64,000 bases of DNA, taken from positions 1 through 64,000 of the forward strand of contig CAUYWD010000155.1 in assembly GCA_963576735.1 (NCBI GenBank). The letters run 5' to 3'. The notes under the pieces were generated by a model. That model was not told the DNA's origin. It ran no database searches and saw only the letters and a program-made list of their open reading frames with translations. Source of the DNA: Bedellia somnulentella. Taxonomy: Eukaryota; Arthropoda; Insecta; Lepidoptera; Bedelliidae. The first letter of the stretch is position 1, and each line of letters begins with the position of its first letter. Shown here one piece after another: positions 19,301 through 27,844 of this stretch. The position numbers and the translations under genes are program-made.

Positions 19301-21924
19301 TCTGTTTCGGCCATGGGAGAGGCGAGAAGCTAAAAGTGTTCCCGAAATAATAATAATCATAAACGTTCACGCCGAATATCCCCGAAGGGGTTGGCAGAGG
19401 TACTAATACTTCTGAACATCACGTGACTTTGTCACCTGGTGTTCAGAGTACCCACGTTTTGCATGGACAGTGTACTCACGTGATAGGGGGCAAGCCTATC
19501 GCCGTTTTGTACGAATACACTGTCACATGACTAAGTACAACTCAGCCATGTGGGTTTCCTCACGATGTTTTCCCTCACCGTTAACAACCATGATAAATTA
19601 ACCACACATATGTCTTTAGAAAAGACAAATTTACTAGATTACTAAATAATCCCCACATGAGGTTTTCATGAACAAAAAGATTTAAAATATTGTCTGTAAA
19701 CTGACTTATAGATGGTTGCATGTACATATAAATGTCACGTTATTTTAGCTGGCGTTCAATTTTATTGTCTGTTCATTAGACTTTATCACGTAAATATATC
19801 TTCCCTAAACCAACGTAGTGGTATTGGATTGAATCAGGCATTACTTTGCGGAAATTCATAGCATAACTAATATTAATAATAAATAATAAAAACTCTTTAT
19901 TGTACATCCCAAAAAAAACAGCAATTACAAAAAAATATCGTTACAAAAGCCAAAGTACAACTGGCGGTCTTATCACTAAGAGCGATCTTCTCCAGACAAC
20001 CCAAGAATGGAAAGATTTGCTGGATTAAAAACATTTTCGGTAGATGTCCAATAAATTAAACTGATTTGCTTAAAAACTAAAATTATTCGTGAAACTATTA
20101 TCTATCTATTTTAAATATTACTAAATATTTATTAAGTTCTAACACACTTACATATAGTATTCCATGAAATAAATAATATTCAATAAATACAATATTACTA
20201 ATATTAATAAGTTAAGTTAATAATTAGCGGAATTACGCGAAGTAAATTATTAATATTTCTACTTACGAAGTGGGTTTGGGGTACCGTTCTATCAAAGTAT
20301 CTACAAGAGACTCTATTGACGTGATTCTTGAGTGTTTAAAGTTCTAAGTTTTAGTGAAGATCATAGATGATGGATCTTTAAGAAATAAAAACCGTAGTAA
20401 GACCCAAGCAACCAAATCTCGCTTCTTTAAGCTCAATGCAAAGTAAAAATCACTTACAGAAGGGCTAGCACGAGCCGTGCTTAAACTAGTTATCGCGTGG
20501 GATAAAGCAGCCATCTCTTACGCACTTACTTAGTATCGTATACTGCCATCTCATTCTAACAGTTATCGTGTCGATAAAATAGCGCTCGTGCTTGCTATAC
20601 AGATTTAAACTTTTATTACACATACATATACTCACGGCTATAAACCCCAAGATGGGGCTACCAGAGCAAAGATATTAGAAATTCCTCAGCCACTTCTGCA
20701 AAGTCGAGTGGAGAAAGGAAATGATGGTAAAATAAAGGTTGTTGGTGATGGGTCTCCAACCGCATCGCCCAAAAATCCCTTTAAAGCCCCAATACCGTTA
20801 GTCGCCTCTTACGTACACCCACCGGAAGAAATGGGGTATTGCTATTCTAAGCCGACACTACACAGCTATTATATTACATTATTTTATTATATTACAGCCA
20901 ATTTCTCCTCCAATGGCTTGCAACGCTCTGACGGCGGCCGCTCATCTTAAATTGTTGGGGGAAAGTTTGGCCATCATCGGAGAGAGGCTGAAAGAACATG
21001 AGGTAATTTACTAACTATATATACTATACTTGATTTGTATAACCGTGTAATGTTGAGTTTAGTTAGAAGGAAAGAGAAGGTATTGTTAATTAATTATCTT
21101 AAGTATTTCGGACCCTTTAAACAAGCAATAACATACATACATACATACATATTCTCACGCCGTTATTTCCCATTGGGGTAGGCAGAGACTATCGATCGCC
21201 ACTTTGTACGATCCTGGCAAACCTCTCTGGCTTCGTTTACATCAATAAATAGATATAAAATCCTTTATTTTTTCATGTGCTTATATTTTTGTAATACTAA
21301 ACGACTGCTTTTAATAAATGCCGTGAAACGTCGGCTTAGAATAGAACTAAACCATTTCTCTCCGCGGCTGTCGTAAGAGGCGATTTATTAGGGTAAGTAT
21401 TTGGAGATTTTAATGAATTGTTAGGCAATTAAGTCGGAGACCCATCAACAATTATCTTTATTTTAAACCTTTTCCTCACCCAAAGTCCAAGAGTTGCTGA
21501 TGTATTACTAATTCTGGCACTCTAGTGTACCCTTTTCTTTTTGGGATGTGTAGCGTGAGTATATGTGATCCCATCTGCAAATTTTGTTAATCCAACACTG
21601 TGCACCAACTAAGAATTTGTTTAATACAATGGAAATTAAACACTTTAATACCGCGATATTTTTTTTTTCTCTACAGAGCGAGATAGCGTTATTTTGAGCC
21701 CTTAGCTACTTTTTTGGGATATATAGCCTTGTAAATTTTAAAATGCACTTTTTTTTCAGGGCCAAATAGCCGTATGGGGCTCAGTATCAGTCCTATTGGA
21801 CACCTTGGTATGTGCGCTGGCCCCTTTGCTAGGGGTTACAGCGGCTATTCCAGGGTTAGGCCCACCCCCGGCTTTGTTGGCTGACACCCTTCATAATGTG
21901 GCCTATATTATGCCAGGCCTTTGA
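16205..21924 (+). CDS. HMGXB4: HMGXB4 homologue, last four exons
   Basis: Four exons with GT/AG borders and matching phases join into one frame: 16205-16310, 17244-17323, 20898-21002, 21760-21924. They give about 151 residues, ending in the stop at 21922. The first exon (ERYLWKRRAKRFAIQK) matches the end of an HMG box and the basic run after it. The third and fourth carry the C-terminal signature of HMGXB4: LKLLGESLAIIGERL, SVSVLLDTLVCALAPLLG and NVAYIMPGL. In vertebrates HMGXB4 is a nuclear HMG-box protein linked to chromatin and Wnt signalling. Upstream exons with most of the HMG box lie outside the recognisable sequence, probably to the left. The introns carry family A, a Dong LINE, SINE B and a tRNA-like element. 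Confidence 0.8.
16483..17184. repeat. Three family A copies in an HMGXB4 intron
   Basis: Antisense copies at about 16483-16723 (flanked by a CAAATAGATA duplication) and 16936-17184, with a diverged sense copy at about 16742-16928 between them. Confidence 0.8.
17244..17323 (+). CDS. HMGXB4: HMGXB4 exon (proline-rich linker)
   Basis: Acceptor TTGTTTTTCAG, donor GTAAGT. Encodes PGPQRAPPPKPRGKPSSPAG and ends on a complete codon (phase 0). Basic and proline-rich, as expected between the HMG box and the C-terminal domain. Confidence 0.75.
17488..17649 (+). repeat. Family A 3' part, sense
   Basis: 5'-truncated copy, beginning TTCTTGGGCGATGTGGTTGG and ending in the (TATG)n tail. Confidence 0.8.
17859..17996 (-). 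repeat. Palindromic element with a tRNA-like core (copy 2)
   Basis: A perfect 17-base inverted repeat (17859-17875 and 17980-17996) surrounds the tRNA-like sequence at 17896-17966. It has the same AGGAAAGAAAAATTTCG junction as copy 1. Confidence 0.65.
17896..17966 (-). tRNA. tRNA-like sequence, probable pseudogene
   Basis: The 71-base minus-strand sequence folds as a full cloverleaf: acceptor GACACGG with CTGTGTC (one G-T pair), D stem GCTC/GAGC, anticodon stem TCGGG/CCCGA, T stem GCGGG/CCCGC. The seven-base anticodon loop is GCGTTTA. Its middle would be GTT (Asn), but the normally invariant T33 is C, so I doubt a functional tRNA. It is part of a repeat rather than a free tRNA gene. Confidence 0.5.
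17999..19350 (+). mobile_element. Dong/R4-like LINE, 5'-truncated, in a TAA repeat
   Basis: The element starts just after ATAATAATAATAAG (about 18001-18015) and ends before AATAATAATAATC (about 19346-19356). It carries a C-terminal ORF with a restriction-like endonuclease rather than an apurinic type. Dong elements of silkworm are known to insert in TAA repeats, and this copy has the same target preference. SINE B (antisense) has landed at its 3' border. Confidence 0.75.
18024..19241 (+). pseudogene. R4/Dong-like ORF C-terminus: zinc knuckle and RLE endonuclease
   Basis: Frame one reads SYLSGVNKIRAINSWVMPVL, typical of the post-RT thumb region, and breaks by frameshift at about 18236-18245. 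The main frame resumes and runs to TGA at 19241. It shows a Cys/His knuckle (CRACGRPGESLRHVISGC) and the restriction-like nuclease core KPDIVVWD then VFLVDVTIP with K and Y residues downstream (EKRRKYLDL). This is the architecture of site-preferring R2/R4 group LINEs. RT is missing by 5' truncation. Confidence 0.75.
19358..19626 (-). repeat. SINE B, 5'-truncated, second subfamily
   Basis: Antisense copy sharing with 57845-58215 the segment ACACCAGGTGACAAAGTCAC (seen here as its complement), which is absent from the other full copies. The tRNA head is lost. Confidence 0.8.
19885..20020 (-). repeat. LINE/SINE 3' end (family G)
   Basis: The complement ends ATGTACAATAAAGAGTTTTT. Related to 46461-46600 through GTACAA-TGGCRGTCTTAT and the polyadenylation-like AATAAAG. 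Read antisense to the host gene, in an intron. Confidence 0.55.
20620..20866 (-). repeat. Family A element next to an HMGXB4 splice acceptor
   Basis: Full antisense copy ending only 31 bases before exon 20898, so the branch point and polypyrimidine tract of that intron must lie in the 31 bases or inside the repeat. Confidence 0.85.
20898..21002 (+). CDS. HMGXB4: HMGXB4 exon (C-terminal domain, part 1)
   Basis: Acceptor ATATTACAG, donor GTAATT. 35 complete codons including AAHLKLLGESLAIIGERLKE, the most conserved part of the family's C-terminus. Confidence 0.85.
21127..21247 (-). repeat. LINE D 3' tail fragment
   Basis: (CATA)n then TTCTCACGCCGTTATTTCCC and GGGTAGGCAGAGACTATCG; last 120 bases of LINE D only. 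Confidence 0.8.
21319..21567 (+). repeat. Family A, diverged copy
   Basis: Recognisable by GTCGGCTTAGAATAG at the start and GCGTGAGTATATGTG at the end, but with many changes between. Confidence 0.6.
21760..21924 (+). CDS. HMGXB4: HMGXB4 terminal exon
   Basis: Acceptor TTTTTTTTCAG. 54 codons plus TGA; encodes SVSVLLDTLVCALAPLLG and ends NVAYIMPGL. The C-terminal IMPGL is a hallmark of HMGXB4 orthologues as I remember them. Confidence 0.85.
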   Translation, partial: GQIAVWGSVSVLLDTLVCALAPLLGVTAAIPGLGPPPALLADTLHNVAYIMPGL

Positions 21925-21952
21925 GTGGTTTTTAAAAGTTTGAAAATGTAAA

Positions 21953-21958
21953 AATAAA
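21953..21958 (+). promoter_or_regulatory. Polyadenylation signal of the HMGXB4 homologue
   Basis: AATAAA 28 bases after the stop codon, followed by GT/T-rich sequence (GTTGTTTTTTTTTT) about 20 bases on. The 3' UTR would be very short. Confidence 0.6.
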
Positions 21959-22156
21959 AGTATGGATATCAAAGTTGTTTTTTTTTTGTCAATAATACCT
22001 TAGACCCTGTGGCATGAGATATGTGAGAACCCTTAAGCCTACTTTCTCAAGCTTACTGGTTAAGGAAAAACATGTTTGGTTTGTTAATCATCCTGTTCAG
22101 AAAAGCAACTAAAGAGTGTTTTTTTCATATGAGAAACTTCCAGAAATTCTTGTGGA

Positions 22157-22290
22157 AACATTGTGGCCTATATTATGCCAGGCTTGTGAGTTGCCAAGTT
22201 AATTTGACAAAGTTGGGAAATGGATGTTGTTGAAGTCAAAGTTGTTTTTTTTATGGAGTGTGAACACCTTAGACGTTGTGGCATAAAGAA
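22157..22290 (+). pseudogene. Tandem duplicate of the HMGXB4 coding end
   Basis: 22157-22189 repeats the last codons as NIVAYIMPGL plus TGA. The following sequence repeats the 3' flank of the real exon (TCAAAGTTGTTTTTTT, then CCTTAGAC-TTGTGGCAT). The copy begins about 265 bases downstream and is diverged, so it is a partial local duplication rather than a second gene. Confidence 0.65.
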
Positions 22291-22334
22291 GTGAGAGAGG
22301 AGGTCGTGTGACAATTGAGATACTGGCAAAATTC

Positions 22335-22415
22335 GGGGTATTCCCCACCGACCAACTAAATCCGTAAAACTCAAAACCGACCAACTAAACTGTTCCCCAC
22401 ACTGACCAACTATAT
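22335..22415. repeat. Triplicated ACCGACCAACTA motif
   Basis: Three spaced copies of ACCGACCAACTA or CACTGACCAACTA. The same motif inverted (TTGGTCGGTGGGGAA) recurs at 31859-31985. Probably pieces of one MITE family. Confidence 0.4.
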
Positions 22416-22727
22416 CCCAACTAGCAAAAATATATCGATAGAAAGTCACCAGCACGTTTTCGTTGCAGCAATTAGTCGTAAGATGGATATCGAAAATGTC
22501 GTATGAAAGCTCTATGCACGTTCTTTCAATGCAATTTGGGCGCACTGCTTTCAGCTTCAACTGCAGTAAATATTGTAAGATAATCATAGCAATAGCTAAA
22601 TAATCGACAGAATATCGAGTAATTGCAACGCAAAAGTTAAAAAGTGCCATGGAAGCAATAAGTTTGCTTTTATACCACACTTTAGATTTCCTTAAGTCGA
22701 GAAATACTCTCTCTTTCATTCGCCTTA

Positions 22728-22979
22728 GGGCCGGCGCTGACTGCCGGCATGGCATGGCAAAGGATTTCGGTACAGATATAGCATTTTTAATGTTATTACC
22801 ATGCGTATAGAATTCATTTTGACACAACGATGCCGAGGGAGGCCGCGGTAGGACAGAACGTCGGCATCGTTGTGTCAAAATGAAGTAAAATGAATTCTAT
22901 ACTCATGGTAATAAGATTAAAAATGGCTATATCTTACCGAAATCCTTTGCCATGCCATGCCGGCAGTCAGCGCCGGCCC
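22728..22979. mobile_element. Palindromic MITE with 3-bp TTA duplication
   Basis: Two arms of about 110 bases are almost perfect complements (22728 to about 22838 and about 22862 to 22979), with a GC-rich loop. Ends are GGGCCGGCGC and GCGCCGGCCC, and TTA is repeated at both borders (22725-22727, 22980-22982). A TWA target and GG-rich ends suit PIF/Harbinger MITEs. Confidence 0.7.
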
Positions 22980-23145
22980 TTATGCGTCGTATCAAAGTGG
23001 TGCTGTTGCAATCACTCGACTCTTAGATCGTATGAGTGCATCCAAGTAGTGCTTGTTGAGTCAGTTAAAATAATAAGTTAACTAATGTAGGGAAGTTTGT
23101 ATTTTCTACACGCACCATATCCATCCATATATATATATTATATAT

Positions 23146-23467
23146 ATGGGTAGGCAGAGACTATTGATCGCCACTTCGCACGATCCTGACAAACCTCTCT
23201 AGCTTCGTTTACATCCATCATTCTTTTCATACATGCTCTTTTATTCTTCATACTTCGGACGCCAGCCTTTTTGAGCACACTCTCAATTTGGTCCAAGTGT
23301 GTTCTCCGTGGTCGTCCTCTACTAACATTACCATCCACACTAGCTCTATAGATCCCTTTTACCAATTTTCTATCATCCATCCTCTCTATGTGCCCAAACC
23401 ATCTCAACATTCCTTTTTCTATCTTTCTTACAATATCATCTTTCACACCACACTTTTCACGAATAAC
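23146..23467 (-). pseudogene. LINE D C-terminal segment
   Basis: Encodes KDDIVRKIEKGMLRWFGHIE then GRPRRTHLDQIESVLKKAG and ends AKWRSIVSAYP. This conserved C-terminus follows the RT in RTE-like elements. It continues the frame that stops at the Copia border at 27845. Confidence 0.8.
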
Positions 23468-23589
23468 TGTTAAAATAGTAAACGAGATGTTGATTGTTTA
23501 AATAATTTTATTGTGTCAATAATTTAAAATGTGACAACTCATGACATTGTACAGCTAATAGCCTAGCAGGCCAGTACTATATTTCAACA
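23468..23589 (-). repeat. Copia 3' LTR
   Basis: 122 bp, identical to 27723-27844. Confidence 0.95.
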
Positions 23590-23679
23590 CACCCCTCTTA
23601 ATCGAAAGCCCAAAATTGAAGATTACAAAATAAAAATAAATAACAAAACTAGGCTATCAAAAAAAAAAAAACATAAAAA

Positions 23680-26600
23680 TTAAGTTACGTGAAGTACGTT
23701 AGAAACACATCTTTTAAACTTAACGTGACTTAATGGCTTTGTTAACATATCAGCCCAATTTTCTTCAGTAGGGGTATATATAAACTCTACAATGTTATCC
23801 ATAATTTTCTCACGAATAAAATGGTAGCGTGTATCTATATGCTTGGTTCTAGAGTGGTACACTGGATTAGAAGCCAACTTAATCGCAGATTGACTATCAC
23901 TATTCAATATAACGCATTGTGATGGTGACTCACCGGTAACCTCGCACAGAAAACGCCTCAAATAACATGCATCCTTAGTGGCCGCTGTCATCGACATATA
24001 CTCAGCCTCCGCCGAAGACAAGGCCACTGTAGGTTGCTTTTTACATTCCCAAGATACGGGACCGTCAGCCAACTCTATAAAAAATCCTGTATAGGATCTA
24101 CGAGTGACAGTACAATTAGCCCAATCCGCGTCCGTATATCCATAAAGATACTTGCCGGTTTTCCTGTAAGTTATACAATAATCAATTGTACCTTTCAAGT
24201 ACTGTAGGACCCGTTTAGCTGCTTGCCAATGACATTTATCATATTTAGAGTTGAATTGACTCAGATAGCTGCAAGCATATGAGATGTCAGGGCGAGTATT
24301 CACTGCCAGGAACATCAGGGAACCAACTAATTCCCGAAAGGGATACGAGCACTCCACATTACTAGAAGAATCTGCCGTAGTAAGACTAACATTACATAAT
24401 GGAGTACTCACGGACTTGCAGTCTTCAAGGCCATACATTGTCAACAACTTTTGTATATAGCATTTTTGGTTTATGCGGATTGTGGAATTATCTACATTTA
24501 CATTAATTCCTAGGTAATATTTTAAACAACCTAGGTCTTTTAAATTAAAATATTTTTCAAGGTTTGTTTTGACAGTGTCAAAAGTCAAATCATTTTTATA
24601 AAAGACAATAATGTCATCTACATATACAGCCAAAACAACCAATTCAGTGCCAAAAAGTCTCCTATACACACAAGGTTCGGAAGGAGTTTTTGAAAACCCT
24701 AATTTGAATAGAGTCTGATCCAACTTAATATTCCAAGCCCGTGCTGCCTGTTTGAGTCCATAGAGGGACTTCTGTAGTAGACATACCTTTCCATCTCCAG
24801 ATTCTGAGAAACCCTGAGGTTGTTCCATGTAAACCTCTTCGTCGAGTTCTCCATTTAGAAAGGCGGTATCCACATCCATGTGGCGCATCTTAAGTCCCAT
24901 CTCAACTGCTACAGCAAATAATGTCCGTAAAGAGGACATCCTGACTACTGGAGAGAAAGTTTCGTAGTAGTCTACACCGGCTACTTGCGTGAAACCTTTG
25001 GCTACAAGTCTCGCCTTGTATTTCACAACATTACCTTGAGCATCCCTTTTTATTTTATAAACCCATTTACATGGAATAGCCTTTTGACCTGATCTCTTTA
25101 CGAGTTTCCACGTATTAAATTTTTGCAAAGAGTTATATTCATTCACCATTGCTTCTCGCCATTTATCAGCATCTTTAGAATTAACTGCCTCCGAGTAAGT
25201 ACGAGGCTCATCAGGTTCTAATGAAGAACTCAAAGCTGTGAAAAAATTAGGCGGCTTTCTAACTCTACTAGGGTACCTTTGCTCATGTTCAACTATCACA
25301 GTTTCTTCTTCACCTTCAGATGGCTGTTCATCTTCAATGCTATGCGATGAATTTGTTTCAGCCGAACCTTCCTCTACAACTAATTCATCCTCTGCTGTTT
25401 CTACTGCTTCATGATTAATATCATTATCCGAAGAAAGAACTATAGGAACAACAGGGTTAATATTATTAGTATTACCACCATCACTAATTCTAGAAAAACG
25501 ATTCTCGAAGAAAGAAACATCACGAGATTTAATTAATCTCCTTGGATAGGAAGGATCGCGAAAATAATACGTATTTGGATCATCTGTGTATCCAACAAAT
25601 ATTTGTTCTTCGGCCTTAAGATCTAATTTCCTTCTAGTACAAGATGGAATATGAACCATTGCTCTACATCCAAAAACTCGTAAATGGTTCAAATTAGGTT
25701 TTTCACCAGACCATTTTTCATATGGAGTTTGGAAGTTCAGGGCGCTATGAGGACATCTGTTTTTCAGATATACAGCACAATCAAAAGCATCCTGCCAGTA
25801 AGCCTTTGAAAGCGAACTATCAGCTAACATGCTGCGAGCCTTCTCCACTATCGACCTATTTGTACGCTCCGCTATACCATTTGACTGAGGGCTATAGGGC
25901 GCGGTCGTTTGGTGCTGAATACCTTGAGAATTCAAATAATCTGTAAATTCTTTATTGACGTATTCCGTCCCGTTATCGGTTCTTAAGATCTTAATGGAAG
26001 TATTTAGATGCCTTTCAACTAAGGCCTTAAAATCTATAAACTTAGACTTGACTTCAGTCTTTGAAGATATGAAGTAAATAAAAATCCTACGAGTAAATTC
26101 ATCTATAAATAAAAGCGCATATCTATTTCCTTGAAAAGAAACTTCTGACATTGGACCACATATATCGGAAGAAATAATTTCCAGTGGTTCTACCGCTCTT
26201 CTCATATGAATCCTTTTAAAAGGTTTCCTAGACTGCTTACCTTCTATACAGGGTACACATGGTTGCTTGTCAACCTGTTTAAAATTAATTATCTTCTGAT
26301 CTTTAAGAGATTGCATAGCAAAACGACAGAGATGACCTAACCTTCTGTGCCAGAGCTGGTATTGTGATGAGTCACCGTCACCTACCATTATGTTACAAAC
26401 ACCGTTTAGTCTTTCGGGAATATTTACAGTACAATCCAATGTGTACAGTCCACCACTCTGAGTACCATGCATTATAGATTCACCTGTAAAGAAAACATCA
26501 TCAGAATCATAAAAATTACAACCACTCTTATCAAAAATCACTGTGAAACCTTTGTTGACCACTTTGCTGATAGATATAAGATTGGCCTTTAAATCTGGTA

Positions 26601-27603
26601 CAAACGCAATATCTACTAACTTGATATCTTTCTCCTTCGTATTAATAGAGACGTCAACATTACCGGTGCACTTCAATTCGTCGCCGTTTGCCACAATGAC
26701 TTTACCAGAGTGGTATCTCAGCGTTTTGATCCAATCAGACCTTGAAGTCATATGTCTTGTTGCTCCGGAATCAATAATCCATTTGTCACGATATCCTTTT
26801 TCACTTAAGGACAGCATTGTAGTTTCCTTAGAGTTAGGCTTCTTATTTTTGGATTTTTGCTTCCTCAAAGGACAATCAGGACGTTTGTGTCCTGGTACTT
26901 TGCAATCATAGCATACAATAGGTTTATTGGGCTTTCTTGGGCGAACTTGAATCCTCATGGCGGTTTCAGATTCAGTATTTCTTGAAATCTCATTCAAGAG
27001 CTTAGTTTTAACCAATTCAGTGGTAATATTAATGTTACTATTCTCGAGTCCCATAATCATAGGTTCATACCTTTCCGTCAGACCTCCAAGAAGTATTGCT
27101 GCAACTGAAGCATCTTCTATATTCTTGCCTATGTCAGCTAAATCCTGAACTGTGCTTAATACACCATTGATGTAGGATTCGACATTTTCGAAATCTGCGA
27201 GACTTAATCTATAGAGTCTCCGTTCGAGAGCAAGTCTGCGACCCATTCCATTGTCCTCGTACGCAATCCTCAAAGATTCCCACGCCTCCTTAGCTGAGGT
27301 TGAACTTCGCACGTGCGTAATTGCTGGACCGTCCAATGTGAGACATATTTTGGAAAGAGCCTTACGATCATTACGAACCTTTATCGCTTGGGAAGTTTTA
27401 TCACCTTCTGGATAACCAGCAATTGTTTCCCATAGGTCCTCATGTAATAAATAATTTCGCATTTTGAATTTCCATGTGGAATAACCGTCCTTGCCATTTA
27501 GGCATATTGATGGAGTATTATTCATATTGGAACTCATACCATACTTCGACATCCGAAGATTTTCGTTATGATGACACCTTTCAACAATCTCGGTATTAGG
27601 CAT
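23680..27603 (-). CDS. Copia Gag-Pol polyprotein
   Basis: A 1307-residue single frame starts at ATG 27603 (MPNTEIVER); the in-frame upstream codons are not ATG. In order: Gag (GYSTWKFKMRNYLLHEDLW near residue 40), one CCHC knuckle CYDCKVPGHKRPDC near 230, protease WIIDSGATRHMTS near 275, integrase HHCC start LWHRRLGHL near 420 and the DDE core with ICGPM and TDNGTEY, reverse transcriptase with AFLNGELDEEVYMEQPQGF and YVDD near 994, and RNase H with SSAEAEYMS near 1200 and a C-terminal TKHIDTRYHFIRE. All catalytic motifs seem present. The one-frame layout with integrase before RT is diagnostic of Copia. No frameshift or stop is seen. Confidence 0.95.
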   Translation of the reverse strand: MPNTEIVERCHHNENLRMSKYGMSSNMNNTPSICLNGKDGYSTWKFKMRNYLLHEDLWETIAGYPEGDKTSQAIKVRNDRKALSKICLTLDGPAITHVRSSTSAKEAWESLRIAYEDNGMGRRLALERRLYRLSLADFENVESYINGVLSTVQDLADIGKNIEDASVAAILLGGLTERYEPMIMGLENSNINITTELVKTKLLNEISRNTESETAMRIQVRPRKPNKPIVCYDCKVPGHKRPDCPLRKQKSKNKKPNSKETTMLSLSEKGYRDKWIIDSGATRHMTSRSDWIKTLRYHSGKVIVANGDELKCTGNVDVSINTKEKDIKLVDIAFVPDLKANLISISKVVNKGFTVIFDKSGCNFYDSDDVFFTGESIMHGTQSGGLYTLDCTVNIPERLNGVCNIMVGDGDSSQYQLWHRRLGHLCRFAMQSLKDQKIINFKQVDKQPCVPCIEGKQSRKPFKRIHMRRAVEPLEIISSDICGPMSEVSFQGNRYALLFIDEFTRRIFIYFISSKTEVKSKFIDFKALVERHLNTSIKILRTDNGTEYVNKEFTDYLNSQGIQHQTTAPYSPQSNGIAERTNRSIVEKARSMLADSSLSKAYWQDAFDCAVYLKNRCPHSALNFQTPYEKWSGEKPNLNHLRVFGCRAMVHIPSCTRRKLDLKAEEQIFVGYTDDPNTYYFRDPSYPRRLIKSRDVSFFENRFSRISDGGNTNNINPVVPIVLSSDNDINHEAVETAEDELVVEEGSAETNSSHSIEDEQPSEGEEETVIVEHEQRYPSRVRKPPNFFTALSSSLEPDEPRTYSEAVNSKDADKWREAMVNEYNSLQKFNTWKLVKRSGQKAIPCKWVYKIKRDAQGNVVKYKARLVAKGFTQVAGVDYYETFSPVVRMSSLRTLFAVAVEMGLKMRHMDVDTAFLNGELDEEVYMEQPQGFSESGDGKVCLLQKSLYGLKQAARAWNIKLDQTLFKLGFSKTPSEPCVYRRLFGTELVVLAVYVDDIIVFYKNDLTFDTVKTNLEKYFNLKDLGCLKYYLGINVNVDNSTIRINQKCYIQKLLTMYGLEDCKSVSTPLCNVSLTTADSSSNVECSYPFRELVGSLMFLAVNTRPDISYACSYLSQFNSKYDKCHWQAAKRVLQYLKGTIDYCITYRKTGKYLYGYTDADWANCTVTRRSYTGFFIELADGPVSWECKKQPTVALSSAEAEYMSMTAATKDACYLRRFLCEVTGESPSQCVILNSDSQSAIKLASNPVYHSRTKHIDTRYHFIREKIMDNIVEFIYTPTEENWADMLTKPLSHVKFKRCVSNVLHVT

Positions 27604-27722
27604 CTTTTGTAAATAATGAAAAATATTACAAATCACTTATTACTTTGCCCGTAAAAATATTACACTGCTATTAATAATAATGCAATTTACTGTAAAATTA
27701 GAGCAATTTCGTGCTGATAACG

Positions 27723-27844
27723 TGTTAAAATAGTAAACGAGATGTTGATTGTTTAAATAATTTTATTGTGTCAATAATTTAAAATGTGACAACTCATGAC
27801 ATTGTACAGCTAATAGCCTAGCAGGCCAGTACTATATTTCAACA
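27723..27844 (-). repeat. Copia 5' LTR
   Basis: 122 bp, identical to 23468-23589. A (minus-strand) AATAAAATTATTTAAAC segment may supply polyadenylation. Confidence 0.95.

Larger units (their letters stand above)
23468..27844 (-). mobile_element. Intact Copia-type LTR retrotransposon
   Basis: 4377 bp, with two 122-bp LTRs (23468-23589, 27723-27844) that are identical base for base in my reading and run TG...CA. A 5-bp duplication ATAAC borders it (23463-23467 and 27845-27849). On the minus strand the 3' LTR is preceded by AAGAGGGGTG, a polypurine tract, and the 5' LTR is followed by CGTTATCAGCACG at the primer-binding position. One uninterrupted Gag-Pol frame fills the interior. Identical LTRs and an open frame point to a recent insertion that may still be competent. 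Confidence 0.95.

Noticed and set aside
22168..22878. A 236-codon minus-strand open frame over the palindromic MITE
   Set aside because: It crosses a hairpin arm and the HMGXB4 duplicate and has no domain; open by chance.
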